A stretch of DNA of 64,000 nt from NCBI RefSeq assembly GCF_000696575.1, contig NZ_JMSQ01000001.1, positions 62,001 through 126,000 of the forward strand, given 5' to 3'. Below the pieces are notes generated by a model. The model was given only the letters and a program-made list of their open reading frames with translations. It did no database searches and had not been told where the DNA came from. This document shows, in pieces, positions 27,502 to 37,464 of this stretch (position 1 is its first letter; every line of letters starts with the position of its first letter). Made by a program: the position numbers and the translations under genes. Origin of the DNA: Siccibacter colletis (GTDB lineage Bacteria; Pseudomonadota; Gammaproteobacteria; Enterobacterales; Enterobacteriaceae).

Positions 27502-29397
27502 TTACATCACCAGACGGCGAATGTCAGAAAGTGTGTTGTTAATGATGGTGATGAAACGCGCACCATCAGCACCGTCGATCACGCGGTGGTCGAAGGAGAG
27601 AGAGATTGGCATCATCAGACGCGGCACAAACTCTTTACCATTCCACACCGGCTCCATTGCAGACTTGGAGACACCGAGGATGGCCACTTCCGGCGCGTTA
27701 ACAATCGGCGCGAAGTGGGTAGTACCCAGGCCGCCGATGCTGGAGATGGTGAAGCAACCGCCCTGCATTTCGCCAGCGGTCAGCTTACCGTCACGCGCTT
27801 TTTTGGAGATGGTCGTCAGCTCGCGAGACAGCTCGGTGATGCTCTTCTTGTTCACGTCTTTGAAGACCGGAACCACCAGACCATTCGGGGTATCTACCGC
27901 AACACCGATGTTGATGTATTTCTTCAGCGTCAGCTTCTGGCCATCTTCGGACAGGGAACTGTTGAAGCGCGGCATCTGCTCAAGGGCAGCGGCAACGGCT
28001 TTCATGATGAAGACCACCGGCGTGAATTTCACGTCCAGCTTACGTTTCTCAGCTTCGGCGTTCTGCTGTTTACGGAACGCTTCCAGATCGGTGATATCGG
28101 TTTTGTCGAAGTGGGTAACGTGCGGGATCATCACCCAGTTACGGCTCAGGTTAGCACCAGAGATTTTCTGGATGCGGCCCAGTTCCACTTCTTCGATTTC
28201 GCCGAACTTGCTGAAGTCGACTTTCGGCCACGGCAGCATGCCCGGGATACCGCCGCCGGTGGCAGCAGCAGGCGCAGACTCAGCGCGTTTCACCGCGTCT
28301 TTCACATAAGCCTGAACGTCTTCGCGCAGGATGCGGCCTTTACGACCGGTGCCTTTCACTTTCGCCAGGTTTACGCCGAACTCGCGCGCCAGGCGGCGGA
28401 TCAGCGGGGTTGCGTGAACGTAAGCGTCGTTCTCAGCAAACTCAGATTTGCCTTCCGCTTTCGCCGGGGCAGCAGCCGGTTTCTCAGCTTTCGCCGCCGG
28501 AGCCGGGGCAGCAGCTTCCTGCTTAGCCGGAGCCGCAGCTGGTGCCGCGCCTTCCACTTCGAAGACCATGATCAGAGAGCCGGTGGACACTTTGTCGCCG
28601 GTGCTGATTTTGATCTCTTTAACGGTACCTGCGAACGGTGCCGGAACTTCCATAGAGGCTTTGTCGCCTTCTACGGTGATCAGTGACTGCTCAGCGGCAA
28701 CTTTGTCGCCCACTTTGACCATCACTTCGGTAACTTCAACTTCGTCACCGCCGATGTCCGGTACGTTGACGTCTTTCGCGCCAGCCGCGGCTGCCGGGGC
28801 GGAAGCCGCCTGCTCGGTAACCTGCGGTTTCGCGTCAGAAGCAGCCGGCGCAGCGCCTTCCACGTCGAAGACCATGATCAGAGAGCCGGTGGACACTTTG
28901 TCGCCGGTGCTGATTTTGATCTCTTTAACGGTACCTGCGAACGGTGCCGGAACTTCCATAGAAGCTTTGTCGCCCTCTACGGTGATCAGAGACTGTTCGG
29001 CTTCAACTTTGTCGCCAACCTTAACCATGATCTCGGTGACTTCAACTTCGTCGCCGCCGATGTCCGGTACGTTAACGTCTTTTGCTGCCGCGGCTGCAGG
29101 TGCTGCTGCCGGAGCGGCTTCTTTCTTCTCTTCTGCCTGAGCAGGTGCAGCGTCAGCTGCACCGTCGGCGGAATCGAAAATCATGATCAGTTTGCCGGTC
29201 TCGGTTTTGTCGCCGACAGAGACTTTGATCTCTTTTACGACGCCAGCCTGCGGAGACGGAACTTCCATAGAGGCTTTGTCGCCTTCTACGGTGATCAGCG
29301 ACTGTTCAGCTTCAACCTTGTCGCCCACTTTTACCAGGATCTCGGTGATCTCTACTTCATCAGACCCGATGTCCGGTACATTGATTTCGATAGCCAT
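27502..29397 (-). CDS. aceF: Dihydrolipoamide acetyltransferase (E2 of pyruvate dehydrogenase)
   Basis: AceF is the core of the pyruvate dehydrogenase complex and transfers acetyl groups from E1-bound thiamine to CoA. The 631-residue product has three lipoyl domains, with the lipoylated lysine of each [10 protein letters not shown] motif at 41, 144 and 246. Alanine/proline-rich linkers join them, followed by an E1/E3-binding domain near 330-360 ([16 protein letters not shown]) and the catalytic domain, with His604 and Asp608 in [10 protein letters not shown]. The second and third lipoyl modules share a 96-base identical DNA stretch. It starts 14 bases after aceE. Confidence 0.97.
   Translation of the reverse strand: MAIEINVPDIGSDEVEITEILVKVGDKVEAEQSLITVEGDKASMEVPSPQAGVVKEIKVSVGDKTETGKLIMIFDSADGAADAAPAQAEEKKEAAPAAAPAAAAAKDVNVPDIGGDEVEVTEIMVKVGDKVEAEQSLITVEGDKASMEVPAPFAGTVKEIKISTGDKVSTGSLIMVFDVEGAAPAASDAKPQVTEQAASAPAAAAGAKDVNVPDIGGDEVEVTEVMVKVGDKVAAEQSLITVEGDKASMEVPAPFAGTVKEIKISTGDKVSTGSLIMVFEVEGAAPAAAPAKQEAAAPAPAAKAEKPAAAPAKAEGKSEFAENDAYVHATPLIRRLAREFGVNLAKVKGTGRKGRILREDVQAYVKDAVKRAESAPAAATGGGIPGMLPWPKVDFSKFGEIEEVELGRIQKISGANLSRNWVMIPHVTHFDKTDITDLEAFRKQQNAEAEKRKLDVKFTPVVFIMKAVAAALEQMPRFNSSLSEDGQKLTLKKYINIGVAVDTPNGLVVPVFKDVNKKSITELSRELTTISKKARDGKLTAGEMQGGCFTISSIGGLGTTHFAPIVNAPEVAILGVSKSAMEPVWNGKEFVPRLMMPISLSFDHRVIDGADGARFITIINNTLSDIRRLVM
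28561..28962. repeat. Direct repeat inside aceF (lipoyl modules 2 and 3)
   Basis: Bases 28561-28656 and 28867-28962 are identical over 96 bases, 306 bases (102 codons) apart. They encode the same part of the third and second lipoyl domains. Recombination between them would delete exactly one lipoyl domain in frame. Confidence 0.9.
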
Positions 29398-29411
29398 TAT
29401 CTCTTTACCTC

Positions 29412-32075
29412 TTATGCCAGACGCGGGTTGACTTTATCTGCATCGATATTGAATTTGGTGATGGCTTCCGCTACCACTTTCTTATCGATTTCACCACGTT
29501 TAGCCAGTTCGCCCAGCGCTGCTACAACCACGTAAGACGCGTCAACTTCGAAGTGGTGACGCAGGTTTTCGCGGCTGTCAGAGCGACCGAAACCGTCAGT
29601 ACCCAGTACGCGGTAATCGCTTGCCGGGATGAAGTTACGGATCTGCTCAGCGAACAGTTTCATATAGTCAGTGGAAGCCACTGCCGGTGCGTCGCTCAGA
29701 ACCTGGGCAACGTACGGTACACGCGGCTCGTCGGCCGGGTGCAGCATGTTCCAGCGCTCACAGTCCTGACCGTCACGGGCCAGTTCGGTGAAGGAGGTAA
29801 CGCTGAACACGTCAGAGCCCACGCCGTAGTCTTTCGCCAGGATCTGCGCTGCTTCACGTACGTGACGCAGGATAGAACCGGAGCCCAGCAGCTGAACTTT
29901 ACCTTTGCTACCTTCAACGGTTTCGAGTTTGTAGATACCTTTACGGATACCTTCCTCTGCACCCTGCGGCATAGCCGGCATGTGGTAGTTTTCGTTCAGC
30001 GTGGTGATGTAGTAGTAAACGTTCTCTTGTTTCTCACCGTACATACGCTCCAGACCGTCGTGCATGATCACAGCGACTTCGTAGGCGTAAGCCGGGTCGT
30101 AAGAGATACAGTTCGGGATAGTCAGAGACTGAATGTGGCTGTGACCATCTTCGTGCTGCAGACCTTCACCGTTCAGGGTGGTACGACCGGAGGTACCGCC
30201 GATCAGGAAGCCACGCGCCTGCTGATCGCCCGCTGCCCAGCACAGGTCGCCGATACGCTGGAACCCGAACATGGAGTAGTAGATGTAGAACGGGATCATC
30301 GGCAGGTTGTTGGTGCTGTAGGAGGTCGCCGCCGCCAGCCAGGAAGAACCTGCGCCCAGCTCGTTGATGCCTTCCTGCAGGATCTGGCCTTTCTCGTCTT
30401 CTTTGTAGTATGCAACCTGCTCACGGTCCTGCGGGGTGTACTGCTGGCCGTTCGGGCTGTAAATACCAATCTGACGGAACAGACCTTCCATACCAAAGGT
30501 ACGCGCTTCGTCAGCGATGATCGGAACCAGACGATCCTTGATGGACTGGTTTTTCAGCATCACGTTCAGGGCACGCACGAAAGCGATAGTGGTGGAGATC
30601 TCTTTGTTCTGCTCTTCCAGCAGGGAGCTGAAGTCAGACAGCGCAGGGAGTTCCAGCTTCTCGGAGAAGTTCGGCTGACGAGACGGCAGGTAGCCGTGCA
30701 GCGCCTGACGACGTTCGTGCAGGTATTTGTGCTCTTCGCTGCCTTCCGGGAAGGTGATGTACGGCAGTTTTTCCACGTCAGCATCAGCTACCGGTACGTT
30801 GAAACGATCGCGGATGTAGCGTACGCCATCCATGTTCATTTTCTTCACCTGGTGAGCGATGTTCTTACCTTCGGCGGTGTCGCCCATGCCATAACCTTTA
30901 ACGGTGTGAGCAAGGATAACGGTCGCTTTGCCTTTGGTTTCCTGCGCTTTTTTGAATGCAGCGTAGATTTTCTTCGGATCGTGACCGCCACGGTTCAGCG
31001 CCCAGATCTCATCGTCAGACCAGTCAGCAACCAGGGCCGCCGTCTCCGGGTATTTACCGAAGAAGTGCTCACGCACGTAGGCGCCGTTTTTGGATTTGAA
31101 GGTCTGGTAGTCACCGTCAACGGTTTCGTTCATCAGCTGAATCAGCTTACCGCTGGTGTCTTTACGCAGCAGCTCGTCCCAACGGGAGCCCCACATCACC
31201 TTGATAACGTTCCAGCCAGCACCGGAGAAGATGCCTTCCAGTTCGTTGATGATTTTGCCGTTACCGGTTACCGGGCCGTCCAGACGCTGCAGGTTGCAGT
31301 TGATGACGAAGACCAGGTTGTCCAGTTTTTCACGGGTGGCGATGGTGATCGCACCTTTGGATTCCGGCTCGTCCATCTCGCCATCGCCCAGGAACGCGTA
31401 AACGGTCTGCGCGGAGGTGTCTTTCAGACCGCGGTGTTCCAGGTACTTCAGGAATTTAGCCTGATAGATAGCGCCGATCGGGCCAAGACCCATAGATACG
31501 GTCGGGAACTGCCAGAATTCCGGCATCAGTTTCGGGTGCGGGTAAGAGGACAGACCGTTGCCGTGAACTTCCTGACGGAAGTTGTTCATCTGCTCTTCGG
31601 TCAGGCGACCTTCAAGGAAGGCACGCGCGTACACGCCCGGAGAGATGTGGCCCTGGAAGTACACCAGATCGCCGCCATCTTTGTCGTTGCGAGCGCGGAA
31701 GAAGTGGTTGAAGCACACTTCGTAGATAGTTGCTGAAGACTGGAAAGATGCCATGTGGCCGCCCAGCTCGAGGTCTTTTTTAGACGCACGCAGCACGGTC
31801 ATGATGGCGTTCCAACGGATAGCAGAACGAATTCGACGCTCAAGGTCCAGATTGCCAGGGTATTCCGGCTCATCTTCAACGGCAATAGTGTTGACGTAGT
31901 TGCCAGCACCTGCACCAGCCGCTACTTTCACGCCGCCTTTGCGGGCTTCTGAAAGTAACTGATCGATCAGATACTGAGCGCGCTCAACACCTTCTTCACG
32001 GATTACCGATTCGATCGCCTGTAGCCAGTCGCGAGTTTCGATCGGATCCACGTCATTGTGTAAACGTTCTGACAT
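29412..32075 (-). CDS. aceE: Pyruvate dehydrogenase E1 component, homodimeric type
   Basis: AceE decarboxylates pyruvate on thiamine diphosphate and acetylates the AceF lipoyl groups. The 887-residue length equals that of E. coli AceE. The thiamine-diphosphate motif is seen as [10 protein letters not shown] followed about 20 residues later by INCN (near 230-260). The N-terminal [19 protein letters not shown] segment is the region that docks to the E2 binding domain. A clear ribosome site (AAGGAATA) precedes the ATG. It is first in the aceEF pair, and a conserved-looking leader hairpin lies between it and pdhR. Confidence 0.97.
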   Translation of the reverse strand: MSERLHNDVDPIETRDWLQAIESVIREEGVERAQYLIDQLLSEARKGGVKVAAGAGAGNYVNTIAVEDEPEYPGNLDLERRIRSAIRWNAIMTVLRASKKDLELGGHMASFQSSATIYEVCFNHFFRARNDKDGGDLVYFQGHISPGVYARAFLEGRLTEEQMNNFRQEVHGNGLSSYPHPKLMPEFWQFPTVSMGLGPIGAIYQAKFLKYLEHRGLKDTSAQTVYAFLGDGEMDEPESKGAITIATREKLDNLVFVINCNLQRLDGPVTGNGKIINELEGIFSGAGWNVIKVMWGSRWDELLRKDTSGKLIQLMNETVDGDYQTFKSKNGAYVREHFFGKYPETAALVADWSDDEIWALNRGGHDPKKIYAAFKKAQETKGKATVILAHTVKGYGMGDTAEGKNIAHQVKKMNMDGVRYIRDRFNVPVADADVEKLPYITFPEGSEEHKYLHERRQALHGYLPSRQPNFSEKLELPALSDFSSLLEEQNKEISTTIAFVRALNVMLKNQSIKDRLVPIIADEARTFGMEGLFRQIGIYSPNGQQYTPQDREQVAYYKEDEKGQILQEGINELGAGSSWLAAATSYSTNNLPMIPFYIYYSMFGFQRIGDLCWAAGDQQARGFLIGGTSGRTTLNGEGLQHEDGHSHIQSLTIPNCISYDPAYAYEVAVIMHDGLERMYGEKQENVYYYITTLNENYHMPAMPQGAEEGIRKGIYKLETVEGSKGKVQLLGSGSILRHVREAAQILAKDYGVGSDVFSVTSFTELARDGQDCERWNMLHPADEPRVPYVAQVLSDAPAVASTDYMKLFAEQIRNFIPASDYRVLGTDGFGRSDSRENLRHHFEVDASYVVVAALGELAKRGEIDKKVVAEAITKFNIDADKVNPRLA

Positions 32076-32114
32076 GGGGGTATTCCTTATCTATCTAATA
32101 CGTTGATTTATCTG

Positions 32115-32163
32115 GAACCTGTCCCATTGCGTTCTGACGACCAAAACGCAATAAGACAGGTTC
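32115..32163 (-). promoter_or_regulatory. Leader hairpin upstream of aceE
   Basis: GAACCTGTC and GACAGGTTC (9 bp) enclose ATTGCGTT and AACGCAAT (8 bp), separated by a 2x2 internal loop and an 11-base apical loop. No T-run follows on the minus strand, so it is not a plain terminator. It lies about 40 bases before the aceE start in the pdhR-aceE interval. As I recall, the E. coli leader has a similar outer stem. Confidence 0.65.
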
Positions 32164-32229
32164 TGGGTTTAGTTGCCGCGCATGATGGCGCTTATGGTAC
32201 AAATCTTCCGGTAAGACACCGGAAAAATA

Positions 32230-32994
32230 CTAATTCTTGCGTTGCTCAAACCGGCGCAGCGAGCGTTCACGACGGCTCTGCTCACGACTGCGGTCCAGCA
32301 AAATCTCTTCAATGAACGCCAGGTGACGGTGCGATGCCTCACGCGCCTGCTCCGGCTCCCGCGCCATGATCGCCTCGAAAATACGGGTGCGATGGCTGCT
32401 TACCATCGGCAGCATTTCCCGGCGAGCGTAGAGCAGTTCAAAGTTCTGTCTGACATTCTGCGCCAGCATGGGTTCCATACAGCGTAGTAAATGCAGCAGC
32501 ACGACATTGTGTGCCGCTTCGGTGACAGCAATTTGATATTGCACTACGGCATCTGACTCAGCGTCCAGGTCCCCGGACTCCTGCGCCCGTTCAATCGCCT
32601 GATGCAGTTCGCGGATGCGCTCCCGATCTTCTTCGGTGCTGCGCAGCGCGGCATAGTAGGCGGCAATGCCTTCCAGCGCATGGCGCGTCTCAAGCAAATC
32701 AAACTGGGATTCGGGATGGTCTGACAGGAGTTCTACCAGCGGATCGCTGAAGCTCTGCCACAGCGTGTTCTGGACAAAGGTACCGCCGCCCTGGCGACGA
32801 AGCAGCAAACCCTTTGCTTCAAGGCGTTGGATCGCCTCGCGCAGTGAGGGACGGGAAACGTCGAATTGCTTTGCAAGTTCGCGTTCAGGTGGGAGTTTTT
32901 CGCCGGGGCGCAGTGTCCCCTCAAGAATCAGAAACTCCAGCTGCTGCTCAATCACATCAGATAGTTTAGGTTGGCGGATTTTGCTGTAGGCCAT
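32230..32994 (-). CDS. pdhR: Pyruvate dehydrogenase complex repressor PdhR (GntR family)
   Basis: PdhR represses the pdhR-aceEF-lpd operon and respiratory genes, and pyruvate relieves repression. The 254-residue product has the GntR winged helix ([19 protein letters not shown] then [18 protein letters not shown], about residues 30-68) and a helical FadR-type ligand domain with conserved Asp and His residues. It ends with a basic tail. The gene lies 155 bases upstream of aceE on the same strand and is divergent from aroP. A perfect PdhR-type operator overlaps its own promoter, implying autoregulation. Confidence 0.96.
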   Translation of the reverse strand: MAYSKIRQPKLSDVIEQQLEFLILEGTLRPGEKLPPERELAKQFDVSRPSLREAIQRLEAKGLLLRRQGGGTFVQNTLWQSFSDPLVELLSDHPESQFDLLETRHALEGIAAYYAALRSTEEDRERIRELHQAIERAQESGDLDAESDAVVQYQIAVTEAAHNVVLLHLLRCMEPMLAQNVRQNFELLYARREMLPMVSSHRTRIFEAIMAREPEQAREASHRHLAFIEEILLDRSREQSRRERSLRRFEQRKN

Positions 32995-33024
32995 TGTTCC
33001 CTGTCTCTGCCATCGCCCGGAGTA

Positions 33025-33067
33025 AATTGGTCATACCAATTTTATCTTCATGACGCTAAAGTAACAA
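33025..33067 (-). promoter_or_regulatory. pdhR promoter with PdhR operator
   Basis: On the minus strand -35 TTGTTA (33062-33067), a 17-base spacer and -10 TAAAAT (33039-33044) form a good sigma-70 promoter. AATTGGTCATACCAATT (33025-33041) is a perfect palindrome with the PdhR core ATTGGTnnnACCAAT, overlapping the -10 and the expected transcription start. This is a classic repression site. Confidence 0.9.
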
Positions 33068-33445
33068 AGTATTCACCTTCTGTCTATCGTGGTTTGATTG
33101 AAATCAGGAAACCATACACATTTTAACAACATTCCAGAAATGGCGTTTCAAATATGTAACCTTGCACAAAAACGCCCTTTACTCACAAAGAAGTAATTTT
33201 AACTTTCCTGAAACGCCACGCCTCTCATCCTGAACCGTTTCATCAGTTTAAAATATGCATATAAATGCATGCGCATTGCGTAAATTGAAACCCGTCAGGG
33301 GTAGAAGGCGTAAGCGAAGCGATTTACAAATGGTTTCTTTTTATTCACCTCGTCACTTCCCTTCACAAAGCAGGTGCATTCGCTGGCGCTTATCACTATT
33401 CTTGCCGGGACGGTAGACTTCGACCCAAAATTCCGAATCATTAAC

Positions 33446-33463
33446 CGTAAACATATAATTACA
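33446..33463 (+). promoter_or_regulatory. Candidate TyrR box upstream of aroP
   Basis: CGTAAA-CATATA-ATTACA matches the TyrR consensus TGTAAA-N6-TTTACA with two mismatches, about 70 bases before aroP. E. coli aroP is TyrR-repressed. A single imperfect box is weak evidence. Confidence 0.5.
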
Positions 33464-33534
33464 CGGTCCGGATTTTGCTATGTACAGTGTAATCACCTGG
33501 GCACAGACGTTTTAACCACACACGAGGTTTAAAG

Positions 33535-34899
33535 ATGGAAGGACAACAGCACGGCGATACGCTGAAGCGCGGCCTTAAAAACCGCCATATTCAGCTCATC
33601 GCGCTGGGGGGAGCTATCGGAACAGGGCTGTTTCTGGGCAGCGCCTCCGTTATCCAGTCCGCAGGTCCGGGGATTATCCTCGGCTACGCTATTGCTGGTT
33701 TTATCGCGTTTTTAATCATGCGCCAGCTCGGTGAAATGGTGGTCGAGGAGCCGGTAGCCGGTTCATTCAGCCACTTCGCCTACAAATACTGGGGCGGCTT
33801 TGCCGGTTTCGCCTCTGGCTGGAACTACTGGGTGCTTTACGTGCTGGTGGCGATGGCGGAACTGACCGCCGTCGGGAAGTATATTCAGTTCTGGTGGCCG
33901 GAAATCCCGACCTGGGCCTCCGCCGCAGTGTTCTTCGTGCTGATCAACGCCATCAACCTGACCAACGTGAAAGTGTTTGGTGAGATGGAGTTCTGGTTCG
34001 CCATTATTAAGGTGGTGGCGGTTATCGCCATGATCCTGTTCGGCGCCTGGCTGCTGTTCAGCGACAGCGCTGGCCCGCAGGCCACGGTTCGTAACCTCTG
34101 GGAACAGGGCGGCTTCCTGCCGCACGGGATGACCGGTCTGGTGATGATGATGGCGATCATCATGTTCTCCTTCGGTGGCCTTGAGCTGGTGGGGATCACC
34201 GCAGCAGAAGCGGATAACCCGGAAACCAGCATCCCGAAAGCCACCAACCAGGTTATCTACCGCATCCTGATTTTCTATGTTGGCTCGCTGGCGGTGCTGC
34301 TTTCCCTGATGCCGTGGACGCGTGTCACCGCCGACACCAGCCCGTTCGTACTGATCTTCCACGAACTGGGCGATGCGCTGGTCGCTAACGCGCTTAACGT
34401 GGTGATCCTGACCGCAGCGCTGTCGGTCTATAACAGCTGCGTGTACTGCAACAGCCGTATGCTGTTTGGTCTGGCCCAGCAGGGCAATGCGCCAAAATCA
34501 CTGCTGAAAGTCGACAAGCGCGGCGTTCCGGTGGGCACGATTCTGGTCTCTGCCATCACGACCGCACTGTGCGTGCTGATCAACTACCTGATGCCGGGCG
34601 AAGCCTTTGGCCTGCTGATGGCGCTGGTGGTATCTGCTCTGGTGATTAACTGGGCCATGATCAGCCTTGCGCACATCAAGTTCCGCCGCAGGAAAGATCA
34701 GCAGGGCGTGAAAACGCGCTTCCCTGCCCTGCTCTATCCGCTCGGGAACTACGTCTGCCTGCTGTTTATGGCAGCGATTCTGGTGATCATGGCCATCACG
34801 CCGGGTATGGCGATTTCGGTATGGCTGATCCCGGTGTGGGTGCTAATCCTCGGCATCGGCTACTGGATTAAAACTCAACGCAGCGGCAAAACCGCCTGA
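33535..34899 (+). CDS. aroP: Aromatic amino acid permease AroP
   Basis: AroP imports phenylalanine, tyrosine and tryptophan by proton symport. The 454-residue product is a twelve-segment APC-superfamily permease, with the family signature IALGGAIGTGLFLGSA in the first membrane helix and the GELVGITAAEADNP-like stretch (LELVGITAAEADNPETSIPKA) after the sixth. It closely follows E. coli AroP, which is three residues longer. PheP is a similar paralogue, but the position divergent from pdhR identifies AroP. AGGTT precedes the ATG, and a two-level hairpin terminator follows. Confidence 0.93.
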   Translation: MEGQQHGDTLKRGLKNRHIQLIALGGAIGTGLFLGSASVIQSAGPGIILGYAIAGFIAFLIMRQLGEMVVEEPVAGSFSHFAYKYWGGFAGFASGWNYWVLYVLVAMAELTAVGKYIQFWWPEIPTWASAAVFFVLINAINLTNVKVFGEMEFWFAIIKVVAVIAMILFGAWLLFSDSAGPQATVRNLWEQGGFLPHGMTGLVMMMAIIMFSFGGLELVGITAAEADNPETSIPKATNQVIYRILIFYVGSLAVLLSLMPWTRVTADTSPFVLIFHELGDALVANALNVVILTAALSVYNSCVYCNSRMLFGLAQQGNAPKSLLKVDKRGVPVGTILVSAITTALCVLINYLMPGEAFGLLMALVVSALVINWAMISLAHIKFRRRKDQQGVKTRFPALLYPLGNYVCLLFMAAILVIMAITPGMAISVWLIPVWVLILGIGYWIKTQRSGKTA

Positions 34900-34904
34900 C
34901 GCCT

Positions 34905-34949
34905 CGCTCCCTGCTACCGGATGCCATCCGGGGCGGGGAGCATTTTTTT
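34905..34949 (+). terminator. aroP terminator
   Basis: An outer GCTCCC/GGGGAGC stem and an inner CCGGAT/ATCCGG stem are followed by seven T residues at 34943-34949. Confidence 0.8.
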
Positions 34950-35093
34950 GCCGTACCGCTGCGCCGTAGTGTTATCTCTCTCACATTTTCCCCGCCACGA
35001 CACGATTATCCATCTCTGCGCCTCTTTACTGCTGCGCAAAAAATCATAAGCACACCAATAATTTGCTCCATATCTCATGCAGGAGACATGGCG

Positions 35094-36503
35094 ATGCAAA
35101 ACGCAAAATTATCCATAAAAGAAAAAATTGGCTACGGAATGGGTGATGCCGGGTGCAACATCATCTTCGGTGCCATCATGCTGTTTGTTAACTATTTCTA
35201 TACCGACATCTTTGGCCTCAGCCCGGCGCTGGTCGGGATTATGCTGCTCTCCATTCGCGTTGTGGACGCCATTATCGACCCGATTATGGGCGCCATTGCC
35301 GACCGCACCCACAGTAAATGGGGGCGATTTCGTCCATGGCTGCTGTGGGTCGCTTTTCCCTATGCGCTGTTCAGCGTGCTGATGTTTACCACGCCCGAAT
35401 GGAGCTACAACAGTAAAGTCATTTACGCGTTCGTCACCTATTTCCTGATGTCGGTGGCCTATACCGCCATCAACATTCCTTACTGCTCGCTGGGCAGCGT
35501 GATCACCAACGATCCGCACGAGCGCGTCGCCTGCCAGTCATACCGCTTTGTGATGGTGGGTATCGCCACCCTGCTGCTGTCCCTCACGCTGCTGCCGATG
35601 GCGGACTGGTTCGGCGGTGACAATAAAGCGAAAGGCTATCAGATGGCGATGGGCGTGCTGGCGCTGGTCGGCATGTGCATGTTCCTGTTCTGCTTCGCCA
35701 CCGTGCGCGAGCGTATCCGCCCGGCCGTGCCGAGCAACGACGATCTGAAAGCCGATATGAAGGACATCTGGAAAAACGATCAGTGGGTGCGCATTCTGCT
35801 GCTGACGCTGTGCAATGTCTGCCCCGGTTTTATCCGCATGGCCGCGACAATGTACTACGTCACCTGGGTGATGCAGCAGAGCACCAGCTTCGCCACGCTG
35901 TTTATCAGCCTCGGCGTGGTGGGCATGATGATCGGCAGTATGCTGGCGAAGGTGCTGACCGATCGCTGGTGCAAACTGAAAGTATTCTTCTGGACCAACA
36001 TCGTGCTGGCGATCTTCTCCGGCGGTTTTTACTTCGTCGACCCGAGCGCCACCACGCTGGTGGTGGTGTTGTACTTCCTGCTGAACGTGGTGCACCAGAT
36101 CCCGTCTCCGCTGCACTGGTCGCTGATGGCCGATGTGGATGACTACGGCGAGTGGAAAACCGGCAAGCGCATCACCGGCATCAGTTTCTCCGGCAACATT
36201 TTCTTCCTGAAAGTCGGGCTGGCAGTGGCGGGCGCGATGGTGGGCTTCCTGCTCTCATGGTATGGCTACGACGCCAGTGCGAAGCAGCAAAGCGCCACCG
36301 CGGTGAATGGCATTATGATGCTGTTCACGATTATTCCGGCGGTGGGCTATTTGATTACGGCGGGCGTAGTGCGCCTGCTGAAAGTGGACCGCGAACTGAT
36401 GAAACAGATCCAGGCTGACCTCGAGAAACGCCGCGTTAACTACCGTGAACTGAATGACTACCAGCGTCTGGACGCTGCCGACGCAGTAAGGAAACCGCTA
36501 TGA
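35094..36503 (+). CDS. GPH-family (MFS) sugar:cation symporter, probable xyloside/arabinoside importer
   Basis: The product, 469 residues from the ATG at 35094, is a twelve-segment glycoside-pentoside-hexuronide symporter. It has the GPH N-terminus EKIGYGMGDAGCNIIFGAIM and the conserved DPIMGAIADRTHSKWGRFRPWLLW loop after the second helix (in part DRTHSKWGRFRPW). It resembles E. coli YagG and the XynP group more than MelB or UidB. The ATG at 35088 is only two bases from AGGAG, so the second ATG is preferred. It overlaps the downstream glycosidase gene by four bases (ATGA), indicating import followed by intracellular hydrolysis. E. coli K-12 has nothing at this site. Confidence 0.87.
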   Translation: MQNAKLSIKEKIGYGMGDAGCNIIFGAIMLFVNYFYTDIFGLSPALVGIMLLSIRVVDAIIDPIMGAIADRTHSKWGRFRPWLLWVAFPYALFSVLMFTTPEWSYNSKVIYAFVTYFLMSVAYTAINIPYCSLGSVITNDPHERVACQSYRFVMVGIATLLLSLTLLPMADWFGGDNKAKGYQMAMGVLALVGMCMFLFCFATVRERIRPAVPSNDDLKADMKDIWKNDQWVRILLLTLCNVCPGFIRMAATMYYVTWVMQQSTSFATLFISLGVVGMMIGSMLAKVLTDRWCKLKVFFWTNIVLAIFSGGFYFVDPSATTLVVVLYFLLNVVHQIPSPLHWSLMADVDDYGEWKTGKRITGISFSGNIFFLKVGLAVAGAMVGFLLSWYGYDASAKQQSATAVNGIMMLFTIIPAVGYLITAGVVRLLKVDRELMKQIQADLEKRRVNYRELNDYQRLDAADAVRKPL

Positions 36504-37456
36504 ATACTTCCCCCTGGCCGAACCCGTTTATTGAGCAGCGCGCCGACCCGTTTATTCTGCGCCACGACGAGCACTACTATTTTATTGCCTCGGTGCCGGA
36601 ATACGACCGGCTGGAGATCCGCCGTGCCGCCACGCTGGAAGGGTTGCGTGACGCCGCGCCGGTTGTGGTGTGGCGCAAGCCGGACAACGGGCCGATGAGC
36701 GAACTGATCTGGGCACCGGAACTGCACTATATCGACGGCGCGTGGTACATCTATTACGCCGCCGCGCACACCAAAGCACTGGATGAACTCAACATGTTCC
36801 AGCACCGCATGTTCGTGCTGGCGTGTGAAGATGCCGATCCGCTCACCGGCCGCTGGGTGGAAAAGGGGCAGCTTGTCACACCGTTCGATACTTTCTGTCT
36901 GGATGCCACCACTTTCGTGCATCAGGGGAAACGCTGGTATCTCTGGGCGCAGAAAGCGCCGGACATCCCCGGCAACTCCAATATCTATCTGGCGGAAATG
37001 GAAAACCCGTGGACGCTGAAAAGCGCACCGGTGATGCTCAGCAAGCCGGAGTATGAGTGGGAATGCAGAGGGTTTCTGGTGAACGAAGGTCCGGCGGTGC
37101 TCACCCACGGCGAACGGCTGTTTATCAGCTACTCTGCCAGCGCAACGGATGAGAATTACTGCATGGGGCTACTGTGGATCGACATGGTCGCCGACCCAAC
37201 AAAACCGGAGAACTGGCATAAAGCGCCGCAGCCGGTATTTACCACCAGCTATGAGAACCGCCAGTACGGACCGGGGCACAACAGCTTTACGAAAACGCCC
37301 GACGGACAGGATGTGCTGGTGTATCACGCGCGAAACTATACGGAGATAGAAGGCGACCCGCTCTACGATCCAAATCGCCACACCCGCCTGAAGCTGATTA
37401 GCTGGGATGCCGACGGCATGCCGGTATTTGGCATCCCGCCTGCGGATCATTCATAA
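36500..37456 (+). CDS. Glycoside hydrolase family 43 protein (putative beta-xylosidase / alpha-L-arabinofuranosidase)
   Basis: The 318-residue product is a single five-bladed GH43 propeller with no signal peptide, so it is cytoplasmic. The expected catalytic triad is visible: general base Asp16 (QRADPFILR), transition-state Asp135 (CLDATTFV) and general acid Glu196 (FLVNEGPAV). SELIWAPELHYIDGAWYIYY is a typical second-blade motif. It lacks the C-terminal beta-sandwich of YagH/XynB xylosidases (over 500 residues), so it belongs to a short GH43 subfamily, and xylose versus arabinose specificity cannot be told from sequence alone. It is translationally coupled to the preceding symporter. Confidence 0.88.
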   Translation: MNTSPWPNPFIEQRADPFILRHDEHYYFIASVPEYDRLEIRRAATLEGLRDAAPVVVWRKPDNGPMSELIWAPELHYIDGAWYIYYAAAHTKALDELNMFQHRMFVLACEDADPLTGRWVEKGQLVTPFDTFCLDATTFVHQGKRWYLWAQKAPDIPGNSNIYLAEMENPWTLKSAPVMLSKPEYEWECRGFLVNEGPAVLTHGERLFISYSASATDENYCMGLLWIDMVADPTKPENWHKAPQPVFTTSYENRQYGPGHNSFTKTPDGQDVLVYHARNYTEIEGDPLYDPNRHTRLKLISWDADGMPVFGIPPADHS

Positions 37457-37464
37457 AACATGGC

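Larger units (their letters stand above)
32995..33534. other. pdhR-aroP divergent regulatory region
   Basis: This 540-base interval holds no gene. On the left is the pdhR promoter with its operator (33025-33067), and on the right a TyrR-like box before aroP (33446-33463). In the AT-rich middle a dyad ATGCAT-ataa-ATGCAT occurs at 33255-33270 and has no assigned function. Confidence 0.7.

Noticed and set aside
29553-31736. A 727-codon open frame on the plus strand, opposite aceE
   Set aside because: It is the antisense shadow of a highly expressed gene with strong codon bias, which removes stops from the complementary frame. It has no ribosome site, no recognisable domain, and aceE is unambiguous. 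The same applies to long frames opposite acnB (22661-24214), cueO (16784-18202), secA and murC.
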